This document shows positions 44,633-52,676 of a DNA stretch of 64,000 nucleotides, in pieces. The translations under genes were made by a program, and so were the position numbers. The notes beneath the pieces were generated by a model. That model searched no databases. It worked only from the letters and a program-made list of their open reading frames with translations, and was not told the origin of the DNA. Positions within the stretch are counted from its first letter, which is position 1; every line of letters begins with the position of its first letter. The DNA is from Candidatus Apopatosoma intestinale (lineage in GTDB: Bacteria; Bacillota; Clostridia; Oscillospirales; CAG-272): the NCBI GenBank assembly GCA_003524145.1, contig DODZ01000035.1, positions 122,649 to 186,648 on the forward strand. The letters are read 5' to 3'.

Positions 44633-45874
44633 ATGAAAAACTTTTTTATGGCTGCTGTTGCGTTAACACTCTGTATGGGGATGCTCCTCGGAATCACCGC
44701 CTGCGGGGCGGTCAGAGCATCTGATTTGCTTTCGCTCGTTACACCGAATGAGGTGGGCGGCAAGGCGAGCGATGATGAGTTTGCCGCCGCATATACTGAC
44801 TTTGCCAAGAAGCTTTGCGCCGGCTCGGCGAAAGATGACGGAAATGTGCTCATCTCGCCGCTCTCTGTCATGCTTGCACTCTCGATGACGGCAAACGGCG
44901 CCAACGGGGAGACTCTGTCGGAGATGGAGAGGGTTCTCGGCGGCGATATTCCGCTCTCGGAGCTCAATGAGTATCTTTACACTTATGCGAAAAATCTCTA
45001 TAGCACAAACGATTGCAAATTGAGCATCGCAAACTCAATCTGGTTCCGCGAAGGGGTGAATGTGAAAAATCCGTTCCTCCAGGACTGCGCCGATTACTAT
45101 GCGGCACAGCTCTATCGCGAGCCCTTTAATCAGGCTACGGTAAAGAAGATAAATCTTTGGGTCCGCGACAATACCGATAAGATGATAAACAAGGTCATCG
45201 ACAGTATCGAAAGGGATACCGTGATGTATCTGATAAACGCCATAGCTTTCGACGCGAAATGGGCAACGAAATTTGAAGATACGAGAAAAGATGTCTTTAC
45301 AAATTCAAAGGGCGAAAAGGAAAATATCACATATCTCTGCGGCGAGCGTCACGGCGGATATTTTGAGCTTGATGACGCAAAGGGAATAGCTCTGAATTAC
45401 AAGGGCGGCAGATACAGCTTTGTTGCCATTCTCCCGAATGATGAAAACGCTGATATAAACGGATATTTTGCTTCGGCTGATACAAAAAGTATCATCACTG
45501 CGATAAAGAACGCGAAAAATAACGGCACGGAAGTAAATCTTCGCCTGCCGCAGTTCAAATTCGATTATGAAACGGAAATGACGGATATTCTCTCCGGAAT
45601 GGGTATGCCGAGGGCGTTCTCGTCTGCCGCGGATTTTTCTAAAATTTCAGATGAACCCCTTGCCATAAGCCGCGTGTTACACAAAACACATATTGAGGTT
45701 GATAAGGACGGCACAAAGGCTGCAGCTGTTACGGTTATCGGAGTGAAATGCACCTCCGCGGGACCTGCAGAGAACCCGATAAACCTCTTTTTCGATCGTC
45801 CGTTTGTCTTTATGATAGCGGATAATGAAACAGGAATGCCGATATTCGTCGGTACTCTTGCAACGGCAAAATAA
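44633..45874 (+). CDS. Serpin family protease inhibitor, lipoprotein
   Basis: A 413-residue serpin with lipoprotein signal (lipobox ITAC, Cys24). The serpin core is complete: NVLISPLSVMLALSMTANGA, YLINAIAFDAKWATKF, LRLPQFKFDYETEM and the closing RPFVFMIADNETGMPIFVGT. The reactive loop runs from hinge GTKAAAVTV (360-368) and keeps the small residues needed for insertion, so it is probably inhibitory. Counting from the hinge puts the scissile bond near Thr374-Ser375, preceded by Val371-Lys372-Cys373; a small P1 residue fits elastase-like targets. Serpins of gut Eubacterium siraeum (siropins) and bifidobacteria inhibit neutrophil elastase and proteinase 3. Ends at a strong terminator. Confidence 0.94.
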   Translation: MKNFFMAAVALTLCMGMLLGITACGAVRASDLLSLVTPNEVGGKASDDEFAAAYTDFAKKLCAGSAKDDGNVLISPLSVMLALSMTANGANGETLSEMERVLGGDIPLSELNEYLYTYAKNLYSTNDCKLSIANSIWFREGVNVKNPFLQDCADYYAAQLYREPFNQATVKKINLWVRDNTDKMINKVIDSIERDTVMYLINAIAFDAKWATKFEDTRKDVFTNSKGEKENITYLCGERHGGYFELDDAKGIALNYKGGRYSFVAILPNDENADINGYFASADTKSIITAIKNAKNNGTEVNLRLPQFKFDYETEMTDILSGMGMPRAFSSAADFSKISDEPLAISRVLHKTHIEVDKDGTKAAAVTVIGVKCTSAGPAENPINLFFDRPFVFMIADNETGMPIFVGTLATAK

Positions 45875-45894
45875 TTTAAATACCTCGCTTTGAA

Positions 45895-45931
45895 GGCGAC
45901 GGAGCGCATTTTTGCTCCGTCGCCGCTTTTA
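45895..45931 (+). terminator. Strong intrinsic terminator after the serpin gene
   Basis: GGCGACGGAGC (45895-45905) with complement GCTCCGTCGCC (45914-45924), then GCTTTTATTT. Confidence 0.9.
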
Positions 45932-45945
45932 TTTATGAAAAACAC

Positions 45946-45974
45946 TTGAAAAAATCAGGCATAAGGTATATAAT
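45946..45974 (+). promoter_or_regulatory. Promoter of the flavodoxin-fold reductase gene
   Basis: TTGAAA (45946-45951), 17-base spacer, TATAAT (45969-45974). Confidence 0.75.
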
Positions 45975-46019
45975 AAAAATGTGATAATTAAGAGGATTTA
46001 ACATACGGGGGAAAAAGAG

Positions 46020-46556
46020 ATGAAGGTACTTGTGATAGCGACAAGCCTGCGTGAAAACAGCAATTCAGATATGCTGGCAAAGGCTTTCATGCGCGGAGCC
46101 GAGGACGCGGGGCATGAAACGGTCTACATATCGCTGAAGGGGAAGAATATCGGCTACTGCGACGGATGCCTTTCGTGTCAGAAAACAGGCGTATGCACAA
46201 TAAAGGACGATATGACGGAGATACTCGAGCATATCCGCACAGCCGATGTCATTGCTTTTTCCACTCCTATATATTACTATGAAATGTGCGGTCAGATGAA
46301 AACTCTGCTTGACCGCGCAAATCCGCTCTATGGGACGGAATGTAATTTCCGCCGCGTATATATGCTTTCCACAGCCGCCGAGTATGTCGACAGTGTACCG
46401 GACAGAGCGATAGCGGGGCTCTGCGGCTGGATAGAATGCTTCCCGAAGGCGAAGTTTGCCGGCTCTGTATTCAAGGGCGGCGTAAACGAACCGGGCGAAA
46501 TAAACGGAAGCCGAAAGATTATCTCTGCATACGAGGCGGGAAAATCGGTAAAATAA
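46020..46556 (+). CDS. Flavodoxin-family NAD(P)H-dependent oxidoreductase
   Basis: A 178-residue FMN-binding protein of the NADPH-dependent FMN reductase/iron-sulfur flavoprotein group. The FMN phosphate loop is ATSLRENSNSD, followed by CDGCLSCQKTGVC, the cysteine cluster of iron-sulfur flavoproteins, and PIYYYEMCGQMKTLLDR. The substrate (quinone, flavin or nitro compound) is not predictable. It has its own promoter and ends before a terminator at 46649. Confidence 0.87.
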   Translation: MKVLVIATSLRENSNSDMLAKAFMRGAEDAGHETVYISLKGKNIGYCDGCLSCQKTGVCTIKDDMTEILEHIRTADVIAFSTPIYYYEMCGQMKTLLDRANPLYGTECNFRRVYMLSTAAEYVDSVPDRAIAGLCGWIECFPKAKFAGSVFKGGVNEPGEINGSRKIISAYEAGKSVK

Positions 46557-46648
46557 GATAAGAATATAAGTAAAATGCCGTGCGAAAGGCAAATTCTCAT
46601 AAGGATGTTTTCAAGAATCCATCTAAATCTGCCGATTGAGAGTGCAAA

Positions 46649-46690
46649 CAAAAACACGCAGAATTCAGAAATGAACTCTGCGTGTTTTTG
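46649..46690 (+). terminator. Intrinsic terminator
   Basis: A 14-base stem, CAAAAACACGCAGA (46649-46662) with TCTGCGTGTTTTTG (46677-46690). The T-rich arm supplies the tract; the A-rich arm gives a similar tract on the other strand. Confidence 0.8.
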
Positions 46691-46706
46691 TCTACACTTT
46701 TCGTCC

Positions 46707-46735
46707 TTGAAAAACAGTCGAAAAAATGGTATAAT
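46707..46735 (+). promoter_or_regulatory. Promoter of the broken gene at 46773
   Basis: TTGAAA (46707-46712), 17-base spacer, TATAAT (46730-46735). A good promoter in front of what looks like a truncated gene. Confidence 0.65.
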
Positions 46736-46772
46736 TAATTTCAGAAAGAATAATCTCCACTGAGAACTTACC

Positions 46773-47066
46773 ATGCCATACGACAAAGAGACGCGGGATG
46801 CGCTTCAGGCATATTATGAAACACACGATTTTACCGGAAGTATCCCTGCCTTTGATGACAAAAAATATACGCCCGCACAACTAAGGAAACTGCAGAGATG
46901 TTTATACAGCCCCGAGACTTTTTACAGTCTGTGGCTGTTTTCTGTTTGCAGTCTATCAGAAGCGTTACCGCGCATAAAAACGGGGGAATCGATATTAAGG
47001 TTCGTTCTTTATAAAATCTTAACACCATTTGTAAAAAATCTAATGCCATCTTTACGGGAAATGTGA
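46773..47066 (+). pseudogene. Truncated gene remnant at the left edge of the potassium island
   Basis: The first 40 residues look like a real protein start (MPYDKETRDALQAYYETHDF, then FDDKKYTPAQLRKLQ), with GC-rich codons like the neighbours to the left. After about 46895 the reading (LYSPETFYSLWLFSVCSLSE) loses this character and the DNA turns AT-rich. I read this as the 5' end of a chromosomal gene cut off by the island. It has a consensus promoter, but only a weak ribosome-binding site. The family is not recognised. Confidence 0.4.
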
Positions 47067-47103
47067 TAATATAATGCCGATAAATGAAATCGAGGTATTT
47101 TGA

Positions 47104-48432
47104 ATGGAAATACTGAAAAGAAAACTATCTTCGTTTCAAATAATACTGCTGGGATTTGCAGGGGTCATATTACTCGGTGCATTGATATTAACTCTGCCGA
47201 TTTCTTCAAAATCGCATGAATGGACTTCTTTTATAGACGCGCTTTTCACTTCGACGTCTGCCGTATGCGTAACGGGACTTGTTGTGTTCGATACCGCAAC
47301 GCACTGGACGATATTCGGGCAAATCATTATATTGTTGTTAATTCAAATCGGCGGTATGGGCGTTGTAACAATTGCAGTTTCACTTGCTGTTGCCTCCGGT
47401 AAAAAAATCGGGCTGTTCAGCCGCGAAACAATGAAAAACGCAATTTCCGCGCCGAACGTGAGCGGAATCGTTCGGTTGACCGGATTTATAATCAAGGGGA
47501 TCTTTTTGATTGAAATGATCGGGGCACTGATTATGCTCCCTGTGTTTTGCAAGGATTACGGCGCAGAAGGTATATGGATGGCTGTTTTTCACTCCGTGTC
47601 TGCATTTTGCAATGCCGGATTCGATATTATGGGAACCAAAAGCGGCGAATTTACTTCTCTGACTCACTACTCCGCACAACCGGTTATCAATATTACGATT
47701 ATGCTGTTAATCATTGTCGGCGGTATCGGTTTCCTTGTATGGGAAGACATTTGCAAACACAAGTGGCGAATAAGAGAATATCGCACGCAGAGCAAACTTG
47801 TTTTGATTGTTACGGCTGTGCTGATTGTTTTTCCCGCTGTTTATTTCTTCTTTTTTGAATGTGGCGATTTACCTGTAGGAGAGCGCATACTTGCGTCTTT
47901 ATTTCAATCCGTAACGCCGAGAACGGCAGGCTTTAACACGATAAATCTTACCGCAATCAGTGATACGGGATTATACCTGATGATTATTCTTATGTTGATA
48001 GGCGGTTCACCGGGGTCAACCGCAGGCGGCATGAAAACGACAACGATAGCGGTTCTGTTTTCTTCTGCTTTTTCCGTTTTCCGAAAAAAAGACAACGCCG
48101 AAGTTATGAAACGTCGGATTGATGATGAAACCGTAAAAACAGCTTCGGCAGTATTTTTGATGTACATAACTCTGTTTTTGGTTGGCGGAATGGCTATCAG
48201 TACGATTGAAAATTTGCCTATCACATCATGTCTTTACGAAACAGCCTCCGCCGTAGGTACGGTAGGACTGACACTCGGCATTACTCCGACACTCGGAAGT
48301 GCTTCTAAAATGATTCTGATTATGTCCATGTTCTTCGGTCGGGTGGGCGGATTAACGCTGATCTATGCCGCTTTCGGAGCAAATAAAAAGCAAGTAGCAA
48401 AACTTCCGGCGGATACAATTGCCGTCGGCTGA
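47104..48432 (+). CDS. ktrB: Ktr/Trk-type potassium channel subunit
   Basis: A 442-residue membrane protein with four pore repeats of the K+ transporter superfamily. The four selectivity-filter loops are TSAVCVTGLV, VSAFCNAGFD, TPRTAGFNT and ASAVGTVGLT. Length matches KtrB/TrkH of the sodium-dependent Ktr system. It takes up K+ with the cytoplasmic gating protein KtrA, encoded 18 bases downstream. Codons here are richer in A and T at third positions than in the housekeeping block. Confidence 0.94.
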   Translation: MEILKRKLSSFQIILLGFAGVILLGALILTLPISSKSHEWTSFIDALFTSTSAVCVTGLVVFDTATHWTIFGQIIILLLIQIGGMGVVTIAVSLAVASGKKIGLFSRETMKNAISAPNVSGIVRLTGFIIKGIFLIEMIGALIMLPVFCKDYGAEGIWMAVFHSVSAFCNAGFDIMGTKSGEFTSLTHYSAQPVINITIMLLIIVGGIGFLVWEDICKHKWRIREYRTQSKLVLIVTAVLIVFPAVYFFFFECGDLPVGERILASLFQSVTPRTAGFNTINLTAISDTGLYLMIILMLIGGSPGSTAGGMKTTTIAVLFSSAFSVFRKKDNAEVMKRRIDDETVKTASAVFLMYITLFLVGGMAISTIENLPITSCLYETASAVGTVGLTLGITPTLGSASKMILIMSMFFGRVGGLTLIYAAFGANKKQVAKLPADTIAVG

Positions 48433-48450
48433 GCTGAGGAGGATATTTAT

Positions 48451-49104
48451 ATGAAAACAAAATCTGTTTTATTGATAGGTCTCGGACGTTTCGGGAAATA
48501 CATAGCAATGAAATTGCACGAATTGGGACATGAGATCATGGCAGTAGACGAAAATGAGGAAAGAATTAACGATGCTATGCCATATGTGACTAACGGACAA
48601 ATCGGCGACAGCACAAACGAAGCGTTGCTGAAATCTCTCGGTATAAAAAATTACGATGTTTGTATCGTAACAATCAGTGGGGATTTTCAGAGTTCGCTTG
48701 AAACAACCTGCTTATTAAAGGAATTGGGCGCGCAAAAGGTTGTGTCTCGTGCCGAACAGGATGTACAGGCAAAATTCCTTCTGCGTAACGGCGCGGACGA
48801 AATTATCTACCCTGAAAAGCAACTTGCCACATGGGCTGCAATCCGATATACATCCGACCATATTCTCGATTATATAGAACTCGGTGATTCCTGTTCGATT
48901 TTTGAAGTGTCCGTTCCGCAGGCATGGGTGGGAAAATCAATTGCAGAGATAGATATTCGCAGAAAATACAATGTAAATATCATCGCCACAAAGAAAAACG
49001 GAAAAATCAATGCGGTTGTTACCGCCGACACAGTCCTTTCCGGAGAGGAAACGCTTTTGGTGCTCGGACAATACAAAGCACTGCAAAAGTGTTTTGATAT
49101 TTAA
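48451..49104 (+). CDS. ktrA: KtrA/TrkA potassium uptake regulator (RCK domains)
   Basis: A 217-residue cytoplasmic ring-forming protein that gates KtrB in response to nucleotide. The RCK_N Rossmann fold has LLIGLGRFGKYIAMKL (6-21, the GxGxxG nucleotide loop) and VDENEERINDA, and the C-terminal RCK_C domain includes EVSVPQAWVGKSIAEIDIR. A GAGGAGG site precedes the ATG. Confidence 0.95.
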   Translation: MKTKSVLLIGLGRFGKYIAMKLHELGHEIMAVDENEERINDAMPYVTNGQIGDSTNEALLKSLGIKNYDVCIVTISGDFQSSLETTCLLKELGAQKVVSRAEQDVQAKFLLRNGADEIIYPEKQLATWAAIRYTSDHILDYIELGDSCSIFEVSVPQAWVGKSIAEIDIRRKYNVNIIATKKNGKINAVVTADTVLSGEETLLVLGQYKALQKCFDI

Positions 49105-49127
49105 CCGCTTCAAAAGAAGGCGACCTT

Positions 49128-49415
49128 ATGAAAGATGTGACTGTTATTATCGCAGTAACAGCAGTTATAGTTTTCGGCTTTTTCATTATGAAAAGGCTCG
49201 ATGCTTTCTTGGAGGAAAACAGGAAAGCAATTGAAAAAGAACAAGAAGAACAATGCAGTCCGCTTGAATTTCTTGATACGGAAAACTACGAAAGTATGAT
49301 TTCCGAGATTGAAATTTTCAAAGAAAAACATAAAAAAATCGCAGTTGTTATATTGGATGAAGAAGATAGGGAGTTGACTGAGACATTAAATAATTATAAA
49401 AGCTGTTTTAAGTAG
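49128..49415 (+). CDS. Small membrane protein in the Ktr-Kdp operon
   Basis: A 95-residue protein with one N-terminal membrane helix (residues 3-21, DVTVIIAVTAVIVFGFFIM), a charged helix (LDAFLEENRKAIEKEQEEQ) and a cytoplasmic tail that reads KKIAVVILDEEDRELTETLN. I do not recognise it. It lies between ktrA and the sensor kinase gene with short gaps (23 and 62 bases), so it is part of the operon. It might link the KtrAB channel to the kinase, or stabilise the channel in the way small peptides do, but that is speculation. Confidence 0.72.
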   Translation: MKDVTVIIAVTAVIVFGFFIMKRLDAFLEENRKAIEKEQEEQCSPLEFLDTENYESMISEIEIFKEKHKKIAVVILDEEDRELTETLNNYKSCFK

Positions 49416-49477
49416 ATTTTATTAAAAAAATATGATATAATAAAAAATAAAAACCGAAGGAGACACGGATTAGTCAA

Positions 49478-51433
49478 ATGGGAGAAAGATTTGCAAATAA
49501 CAATGATCACATTCTGGTCTGTCTGTCATCTGCACCTTCCAACACAAAAATCATTCAGACTGCGGCAGCCATGGCAAGGGCGTTTCACGCGTCCTTTTCG
49601 GCATTATATGTAAAAACTCCCGCTTCCGAATATATGGAGGCGGAAGACAAGAATCGCTTGCTTGCAAACATTCATTTCGCCGAAAAATGCGGTGCGACAA
49701 TCGTTACGGCGTGCGGAGATGATGTGCCATTTCAGATTGCCGAGTATGCGCGGCTTTCGGGCATCACAAAAATAGTGATCGGAAGAAGCGTTGTGGGCAA
49801 ACGGCGCTTCTTCGGAAGACCTACCTTGACGGAAAAGCTGATATCGCTTGCTCCTAATGTCGATATTCACATTATTCCGGACAGTGATGCCGCTATAGCC
49901 AAAGGAAAGAAAACGCTGTTTGAAAAGCCGCATTTTGCAAAGCTCCTGAAAGGTTTGGCAATTTCGACGTTCGTGTTGCTGCTGTCGTCATTACTTGGCT
50001 GTTTATTTTCCCGCCTCGGGTTTACCGACGCTAACATAATCACGGTATATATCCTCGGCGTACTGCTTATCGCCATTTTCACCGAAAGCAAAATCTGTTG
50101 GGTTATATCATCTGTTGCGAGCGTATTGGTGTTCAATTTCTTATTTACAGAGCCGAGATTTACATTCCGGGCTTACGGAAGCGGTTATCCGGTGACATTT
50201 ATTATCATGCTTGCGGCTTCTCTTATCATAGGCGGAACAACCGAAAAGCTGAAAACACGCGAACGGCAGGCAACTCAAACCTCATACAGAACAAAAATTT
50301 TGTTTGATGCAAATCAGTTGATTCAAAAGGCATCCGATGAGCGGGAAGTATTTCAGGTTACAGCCGATCATTTGAGAAAGTTATTGAGTCGAAATGTAAT
50401 TATATTTAATGAGAGCGCGGAAAAAATATGCGATTCATTTACAGATACAAAAGACAGTCCGTCAAAGGATTACAGGCAAATTGTCCGGTGGGTGATAAAC
50501 AATAACCGAAAAGCCGGAAAAGGAACGGGAATTTATTCCGACAGCAGTTATGTTTTTCTGCCGATATGTAAAAACGAAAAGAATTACGGAGCAGTCGGCA
50601 TTTTTGTCGGAAATAATCCGATCGATTCTTTTGACGAAAGTATTGTGGTTTCCGCCATCGGCGAATGTGCAATTGCCGTTGACGGAATCGTAAACGCAAA
50701 AGAAAGAGAGCGCACCGCGGTTTTGGCAAAAAACGAACAGCTGCGCGCAAATCTGCTTCGCTCCATATCACATGATCTGCGAACACCGCTCACGTCCATT
50801 TCGGGAAATGCAAGTAACCTTATTTCAAACGGAAATGCTTTTGATGATGCGACAAAAATGCAGATTTATGAGGATATTTACAGTGACTCTCTTTGGCTTA
50901 TCAATCTTGTTGAAAATCTGCTTGCGGTGACACGCCTTGAAGAAGGCAGAATGAATATAAATCTGACGACCGAACTTGTCGGCGACGTAATAGCCGAAGC
51001 ATTGAAGCATATTCATAAGAAAAGCGAAATGCAAAAAATTACCGTGATACAACAAGACGAGTTGCTCCTTGCAAAAATGGACGCTCGGCTTATTGTGCAG
51101 GTTTTAATCAATCTTCTTGACAATGCTATCAAATATACGCCATCCGATTCGCAAATTACGATTACTGCAAAAAAAGACGGGAATATGATTTCCGTAAGTG
51201 TATCGGATAACGGAAACGGCATTGCGGACGAACAAAAATCACGCGTTTTTGATATGTTTTATACCGGCACAAACAAAATTGCCGACAGTCGTCGCAGCAT
51301 CGGATTAGGTCTTTCATTATGCAAATCTATCATAAATGCGCATGGCGGAGAAATAACGATAACGGACAACAATCCGCACGGCGCGGTATTTACCTTTACA
51401 TTGCCCATCGGGGAGGTGGAAATTCATGAGTAA
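49478..51433 (+). CDS. kdpD: KdpD-like sensor kinase lacking the N-terminal KdpD domain
   Basis: A 651-residue histidine kinase. Residues 10-135 are a universal-stress-protein domain (HILVCLSSAPSNTKIIQTAA). About 155-265 is the DUF4118 four-helix membrane region (LLGCLFSRLGF, IITVYILGVLLIAIF). A GAF-like segment follows, then HisKA with His432 in LLRSISHDLRTPLTS and HATPase with NLLDNAIKYTP, DNGNGIAD and GLGLSLCKSI. Full-length KdpD has about 890 residues and starts with a 210-residue P-loop KdpD domain; that part is missing here. It probably senses low K+ or turgor and phosphorylates the downstream KdpE. The stop overlaps kdpE by eight bases. Confidence 0.9.
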   Translation: MGERFANNNDHILVCLSSAPSNTKIIQTAAAMARAFHASFSALYVKTPASEYMEAEDKNRLLANIHFAEKCGATIVTACGDDVPFQIAEYARLSGITKIVIGRSVVGKRRFFGRPTLTEKLISLAPNVDIHIIPDSDAAIAKGKKTLFEKPHFAKLLKGLAISTFVLLLSSLLGCLFSRLGFTDANIITVYILGVLLIAIFTESKICWVISSVASVLVFNFLFTEPRFTFRAYGSGYPVTFIIMLAASLIIGGTTEKLKTRERQATQTSYRTKILFDANQLIQKASDEREVFQVTADHLRKLLSRNVIIFNESAEKICDSFTDTKDSPSKDYRQIVRWVINNNRKAGKGTGIYSDSSYVFLPICKNEKNYGAVGIFVGNNPIDSFDESIVVSAIGECAIAVDGIVNAKERERTAVLAKNEQLRANLLRSISHDLRTPLTSISGNASNLISNGNAFDDATKMQIYEDIYSDSLWLINLVENLLAVTRLEEGRMNINLTTELVGDVIAEALKHIHKKSEMQKITVIQQDELLLAKMDARLIVQVLINLLDNAIKYTPSDSQITITAKKDGNMISVSVSDNGNGIADEQKSRVFDMFYTGTNKIADSRRSIGLGLSLCKSIINAHGGEITITDNNPHGAVFTFTLPIGEVEIHE

Positions 51434-52127
51434 CTTATTGGTTTTGGTGGTTGAAGATGACGCACCTGTTCGTAACCTCATCAGCACGACACTGAAAACA
51501 CGCGGTTACGAATATTTGATTGCGCAAAACGGCGAAAGTGCTATTATGGAGGCATCCTCACATAATCCGGATGTTGTTTTGCTTGATTTGGGACTGCCGG
51601 ATATCGACGGTGTGGATGTTATCAAAAAAATACGCACATGGTCTGAAATGCCGATTATCGTAATCAGCGCCCGCGCCGAAGATAAAGACAAAATCGACGC
51701 TTTGGATGCCGGAGCGGACGATTATCTGACAAAGCCTTTTTCCGTAGAGGAACTGCTTGCAAGACTTCGTGTTATGGGCAGAAGGCTTTCGTCTATGCAG
51801 TCTTGCGGAAAATCCGACTCGCTTTTTGTAAACGGAGATCTGAAAATAGATTATGCAGCAGGGTGCGCCTACCTTAGCGGTGAAGAGCTTCATCTTACAC
51901 CCATCGAATATAAACTGCTGTGTTTGCTGTCCAAGAATGTCGGGAAAGTGCTTACTCACACTTTCATTACGCAAAAAATATGGGGTGCGGCGTGGGAAAG
52001 CAATGTAGCGTCTCTACGCGTTTTTATGGCTACCTTGCGCAAAAAAATCGAACCGTCCCCCGATTCGCCGCAGTATATACAGACTCATGTCGGTATTGGG
52101 TACCGAATGGCGAAAATAGATAATTAA
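51426..52127 (+). CDS. kdpE: KdpE-like response regulator
   Basis: A 233-residue OmpR-type regulator. The receiver domain has acidic pocket EDD (10-12), phospho-acceptor Asp54 in VVLLDLGLPDIDG and Lys in LTKPFSVEELLAR. The C-terminal winged helix has LHLTPIEYKLLCLLSKN and YIQTHVGIGYRM. No kdpFABC operon is in this window, so the likely target is the ktr operon itself. It ends at a terminator at 52173. Confidence 0.94.
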   Translation: MSNLLVLVVEDDAPVRNLISTTLKTRGYEYLIAQNGESAIMEASSHNPDVVLLDLGLPDIDGVDVIKKIRTWSEMPIIVISARAEDKDKIDALDAGADDYLTKPFSVEELLARLRVMGRRLSSMQSCGKSDSLFVNGDLKIDYAAGCAYLSGEELHLTPIEYKLLCLLSKNVGKVLTHTFITQKIWGAAWESNVASLRVFMATLRKKIEPSPDSPQYIQTHVGIGYRMAKIDN

Positions 52128-52172
52128 AATCACGATGATATAAATAAAAAACGCAAATAGGTGTTTTCACCA

Positions 52173-52205
52173 CCACCCGACCGTAAAAAGTCGGGTGGCT
52201 TTTTC
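52173..52205 (+). terminator. Terminator of the potassium operon
   Basis: CCACCCGAC (52173-52181) with GTCGGGTGG (52190-52198), then CTTTTTCTG. Confidence 0.85.
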
Positions 52206-52269
52206 TGTGTCAAGAAAACCGCACACAAGCGCTTGTGTGCGAAAATCAGGAAAGGAGCATAACGCTTGA

Positions 52270-52620
52270 AACTACGCAACCGACAGATATGAATTCCGCA
52301 CGCCCGCCGGAGCGGAGTTTGATCCGCAATGGGCGGTCTGCCACAGAAACGGCGTTGAATTTTACCGCACGGACAGAGGTATTTCCAAAAGCCGTGTACA
52401 GGAATCATACGGGCGGAAATACCGTGCCAACTCAATCTTCCCGCACGCTGCCGGGCGTGACCTTGACGATAATATCCGTCACCTGCTCGGGCGTAGCATG
52501 AACAGAAAGCCGAACGGCTCTGAGCAAGTTATTCAGACTCACAAAGCCTTTCGCAAAACGAAAAGGACGAACAGCCGAAACTGTTCGTCCTTCCCGCCCG
52601 ATTGCTTCTGTTTCTCATAA
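52270..52620 (+). pseudogene. Degraded fragment resembling a mobile-element protein
   Basis: One frame, open from 52270 to 52620 but without a start codon, reads protein-like: YEFRTPAGAEFDPQWAVCHR, GVEFYRTDRGISKSRVQESY, KYRANSIFPHAAGRDLDDNI and HLLGRSMNRKP. It has the look of a conserved protein of clostridial conjugative elements, from memory, but I cannot name it. The last 20 codons run through a hairpin and are not family-like. Other frames here are less convincing. It marks the right edge of the potassium island. From 52128 to 52269 only the terminator at 52173 is seen. Confidence 0.45.
52563..52592 (-). terminator. Terminator hairpin for the DMT transporter transcript
   Basis: AAGGACGAACAG (52563-52574) and its exact complement (52581-52592) around a six-base loop; on the minus strand TTTTCGTTTTGC follows. 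It lies about 85 bases beyond the DMT transporter stop. Confidence 0.65.
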
Positions 52621-52676
52621 TTCATCTTTATGAGAAGGAAGCGAAAGCGCGGCATTTTCTGTGGTATGAACCGGTT

